A DNA stretch of 64,000 nucleotides from Kineosporia corallincola (GTDB taxonomy: Bacteria > Actinomycetota > Actinomycetes > Actinomycetales > Kineosporiaceae). The notes below the pieces were generated by a model that was given only the letters and a program-made list of their open reading frames with translations, was not told the origin of the DNA and searched no databases. The first letter of the stretch is position 1. Each line of letters starts with the position of its first letter. Where the stretch lies: NCBI RefSeq assembly GCF_018499875.1, contig NZ_JAHBAY010000019.1, positions 62,001-126,000 of the forward strand, given 5' to 3'. This document shows, one piece after another, positions 61,503 through 64,000 of this stretch. The translations under genes and the position numbers were made by a program.

Positions 61503-62501
61503 ATGGCCTACTATGCGGCGGTGACCAGCTCCCCCGACCTCGAGCCCGACCAGCTGCGGCTGCTGGTGCGGGTGGCCCGGCTGTATCACGAGCAGGGCGT
61601 ACGCCAGCCGCAGATCGCCGCCGACCTGCACATCTCCCAGCCCCGGGTGTCCCGGCTGCTGAAACAGGCCGCGCGGCTGGGCATCGTGCACACCGTCGTC
61701 ACCGTGCCCCCCGGCGTGCACGCCGACATCGAGGAGCAGCTCAAGCAGCGCTACGGGCTGCGCGACGCGGTGGTCGCCGAGATCCCGCCCGGGGAGGAGG
61801 ACCGGCTGCTGCCGCTGATCGCGTCGGCCGCCGCCGGCTACCTCGACGCCACGCTCAGTGGCACCCTGGAACGGGTCGACGACATCGGCCTGTCCGCCTG
61901 GAGCGCCACCCTGCTCGCCACCGTCGAGGCGATGCGCCCCAAGCGCCCCGCCGTCGCCCGCCACGTCAGCCAGGTGCTCGGCGGCATCGGCGACCCGGGC
62001 GCCCAGGTGCGCGCCACCCGGCTGCTCACCCGCTTCGCCGAGGTGACCGGCGGCCAGCCGCTGTTCATGCCGACCCCCGGGCTGGTCGGCACCCCGCACC
62101 TGCGCGAGGCACTCACCCAAGACGGCTCGGTGGCCCAGATCGTGCGCTCCTGGGACGAGCTCACGCTGCTCCTGGTCGGGATCGGCCGGCTCACGCCGTC
62201 CCCCCTCCTGCGCAGCAGCGGCAACGCCATCACCGACGACGAGCAGCGGGAACTGCGCGAGCGCGGCGCCGTGGGCGACGTCTGCCTGCGCTACTTCGAC
62301 GCCGAGGGCGCGCTCGTGCCCTCGGGTTTCGACCAGCGGGTCGTCGGCATCACCCCGGAGCAGATGCTGCGCATCGACCGCCGGGTGGGGGTGGCCGGCG
62401 GCGCCGACAAGCACGAGGCTGTCCGCGCGGCCGTGCTGGGCGGATGGGTGAACGTGCTGATCACCGACCTGGACACGGCCGGCGCACTGATCAGTACCTG
62501 A
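61503..62501 (+). CDS. SorC/DeoR-family sugar-responsive regulator
   Basis: 332 residues. An N-terminal helix-turn-helix (LYHEQGVRQPQIAADLHISQPRVSRLLKQA) is followed by the SorC sugar-phosphate-binding domain, with the typical final blocks GDVCLRYFDAEGALVPSGFDQRVVGI and RRVGVAGGADKHEAVRAAVLGGWVNVLITD. Such proteins bind phosphorylated sugars. The divergent GH3-fragment/RmlD-like pair is a possible target. ATG 61503 has no ribosome binding site; GTG 61521 is an alternative. Confidence 0.9.
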   Translation: MAYYAAVTSSPDLEPDQLRLLVRVARLYHEQGVRQPQIAADLHISQPRVSRLLKQAARLGIVHTVVTVPPGVHADIEEQLKQRYGLRDAVVAEIPPGEEDRLLPLIASAAAGYLDATLSGTLERVDDIGLSAWSATLLATVEAMRPKRPAVARHVSQVLGGIGDPGAQVRATRLLTRFAEVTGGQPLFMPTPGLVGTPHLREALTQDGSVAQIVRSWDELTLLLVGIGRLTPSPLLRSSGNAITDDEQRELRERGAVGDVCLRYFDAEGALVPSGFDQRVVGITPEQMLRIDRRVGVAGGADKHEAVRAAVLGGWVNVLITDLDTAGALIST

Positions 62502-62508
62502 AAACCAG

Positions 62509-62545
62509 GGACGACGAGGAGCCTGGCGAAAGCTCCTCGTCGTCC
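62509..62545. terminator. Bidirectional hairpin terminator
   Basis: GGACGACGAGGAGC and its exact complement enclose a 9-nt loop. It lies between the convergent SorC and MFS genes, 8 bp after one stop and 20 bp after the other. No T tract follows on either side. Confidence 0.8.
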
Positions 62546-62564
62546 TCAGTTCTGACGCTGTCGC

Positions 62565-64000
62565 CTACATCTGGGCGGGCTCGGGCTCGCTCTCCACGTC
62601 GTGCGTGTCCGACAGCTCCTTCTCCGGCAGCACGAACGCCAGCACCAGGCCGACCGCGAAAAGCGGCAGCAGGTAGGCGAACACCGGCGTGAGGGCGTGC
62701 TGGTACGCGGCGATCACCGCGTCCTGCGCCGCCTGCGGCAGCGCGTGCACCATCGCCGGGGTCAGCGAGTTGGAGTCGCCCACGGCCGCGGCCGAGCTCG
62801 CGTCCAGGCGCTGTGCCAGCTGGTCGGTGAGCCGGCTGGTGAACACCGCGCCGACCGCGGCGATGCCGAGCGTGGCGCCGATCTCGCGGAAGAAGTTGTT
62901 CGAGCTGGTCGCGGTGCCCACGTCGGAGGCCGGGAAGTCGTTCTGCACCGCCAGCACCAGCGTCTGCATCATCAGGCCCAGACCGGCACCCAGCACGAAC
63001 ACGTACACGCAGATCAGCGCGACCGGGGAGTCCACGACCAGGGTGGACATCAGCCCGGCGGCGACCATCACCAGCGCCACGCCGACGATCGGGTACATCC
63101 GGTATCTGCCGGTGCGGCTGATCGCGTTGCCCGAGGGTATGGCGGCGCTCATGATGCCGACCACCATCGGGATCAGCAGCAGGCCGGACTCGGTGGCGCT
63201 GACGCCGTACACCATCTGGAGGTAGGTGGGCAGGTAGCCGATGATCGCGAACATGCCGACACCGATGACGATCATGCCGATCAGGGTGGACACGTTGAAG
63301 ATGCGGCTGCGGAACAGGTACAGCGGGATCAGCGGCTCGCTCGCGCGGCTCTCCTGCACGAAGAACAGCACCCAGGCGAGGATTCCGGCGGCGGCGGTGC
63401 CCAGCAGCACCGGGTCGCTCCAGCCGTACTCGGTGCCGCCCCAGTCGGCGACCAGCACGGTGCAGCTGACCGCGGCGGCCATCAGTACGAAACCGATGTA
63501 GTCCAGCCGGCCGGACACCTGGTGCTTGGGCAGGTGGATGACGATCGCGCAGACCACCAGGGCGAGGATGCCCAGGGGCAGGTTGATCCAGAACGCCCAG
63601 CGCCAGCCGATACTGTCGGTGAACCAGCCGCCGAGCAGCGGCCCGGCCACCGAGGACAGGCCGAAGACCGCGCCGATCGGGGCCATGTACTTGGCCCGCT
63701 GCCGGGCCGGCACCAGGTCGGCGATGATCGCCTGTGAGGTGATCATCAGGCCACCGCCACCCAGGCCCTGGATGCCGCGGCCGATGATGAGCATCGTCAT
63801 GTCCTGCGACAGACCGGCGATGGTGGAACCGACCAGGAAGATCGCGATCCCGGACAGGAACAGCGTCTTGCGGCCGATCAGGTCGCCGATGCGGCCGTAG
63901 ACCGGCATCGCGATGGTGGCCATCAGGATGTAGGCGGTGGTGACCCAGGCCATGTGCTCGACGCCGTGCAGCTCGCCGACGATGGTGGGCAGGGCGGTGC
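62565..64000 (-). CDS. MFS transporter, DHA2 (EmrB/QacA) family, 5' end beyond the window
   Basis: About 478 residues are visible; the frame runs off the right edge, where TALPTIVGELHGVEHMAWVTTAYIL is the end of the first helix and the start of the second. GRIGDLIGRK is the loop 2-3 motif A of the major facilitator family, GRGIQGLGGGGLM and GAVFGLSSVAGPLLGG follow, and the protein has the 14-helix layout of drug:proton antiporters. The C-terminal tail is acidic (ESEPEPAQM). It probably exports toxic compounds. The DNA before ATG 63953 is coding, so that ATG is not the true start. Confidence 0.92.
   Translation of the reverse strand, partial: TALPTIVGELHGVEHMAWVTTAYILMATIAMPVYGRIGDLIGRKTLFLSGIAIFLVGSTIAGLSQDMTMLIIGRGIQGLGGGGLMITSQAIIADLVPARQRAKYMAPIGAVFGLSSVAGPLLGGWFTDSIGWRWAFWINLPLGILALVVCAIVIHLPKHQVSGRLDYIGFVLMAAAVSCTVLVADWGGTEYGWSDPVLLGTAAAGILAWVLFFVQESRASEPLIPLYLFRSRIFNVSTLIGMIVIGVGMFAIIGYLPTYLQMVYGVSATESGLLLIPMVVGIMSAAIPSGNAISRTGRYRMYPIVGVALVMVAAGLMSTLVVDSPVALICVYVFVLGAGLGLMMQTLVLAVQNDFPASDVGTATSSNNFFREIGATLGIAAVGAVFTSRLTDQLAQRLDASSAAAVGDSNSLTPAMVHALPQAAQDAVIAAYQHALTPVFAYLLPLFAVGLVLAFVLPEKELSDTHDVESEPEPAQM

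Noticed and set aside
62523-62531. Small RNA gene at the bidirectional hairpin
   Set aside because: The stem lies exactly between two convergent stops and is fully explained as a terminator.

Overview
The window is high-GC DNA from an actinomycete-type chromosome. Supporting signs are GTG/TTG starts, 4-nt ATGA/GTGA gene overlaps, many apparently leaderless starts, and families typical of the group (S-adenosyl methyltransferase of the DUF574 type, XRE regulators with long C-terminal helical repeats, LLM F420-type oxidoreductase, bkd genes beside citE). I cannot name the genus from sequence alone; a Kineosporia-like organism is only a guess. No rRNA, tRNA, CRISPR array, integrase or transposase was seen.

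Left part (1-11.4 kb): end of aroA, a repeat-rich membrane-anchored protein, a DMT exporter, a NUDIX hydrolase, a methyltransferase followed by a PAS-GGDEF-EAL protein, an HTH/Clp-N pair behind a palindromic promoter, an M20 peptidase and an EVE-like protein. From 11.4 to 20.5 kb lies a nitrogen/amide catabolic locus: a divergent ABC importer (SsuA/TauA-type binding protein, ATPase, permease) with a creatininase-family hydrolase, facing a FadR-type GntR regulator, formamidase-like protein, an AtzH-amidase fusion, a RutB-like cysteine hydrolase and a cupin. Two FadR-like operator palindromes lie between the two arms.

Centre (21.4-38.6 kb): an accessory region with lower and uneven GC. It holds an XRE regulator, about 2.8 kb of repeat-rich DNA with almost no coding signal, then an eight-gene translationally coupled minus-strand operon (HprK-like kinase, GT2, APH-type kinase, two GT4 enzymes, histidine phosphatase, NDP-sugar epimerase, small ORF). 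Opposite it are an XRE-like/TPR-like regulator and a NUDIX hydrolase, followed by a lone RecD-like SF1 helicase with a perfect 14-bp inverted repeat behind it. The coupled operon is my best candidate for an undescribed system.

Right part (38.6-64 kb): a glycan-use locus (GH127, sugar ABC importer, LacI regulator, GH2 beta-mannosidase), an LLM oxidoreductase, a small LuxR-type pair, an MMPL exporter divergent from its likely MarR regulator, an orphan sensor kinase coupled to a CBM-like surface protein, an acetyltransferase-TetR pair, branched-chain 2-oxoacid dehydrogenase genes bkdA/B/C divergent from a CitE-like lyase, an RmlD-like reductase with a free-standing GH3 C-terminal fragment, a SorC regulator, a bidirectional terminator, and the 3' part of a DHA2-type MFS exporter that runs off the window.
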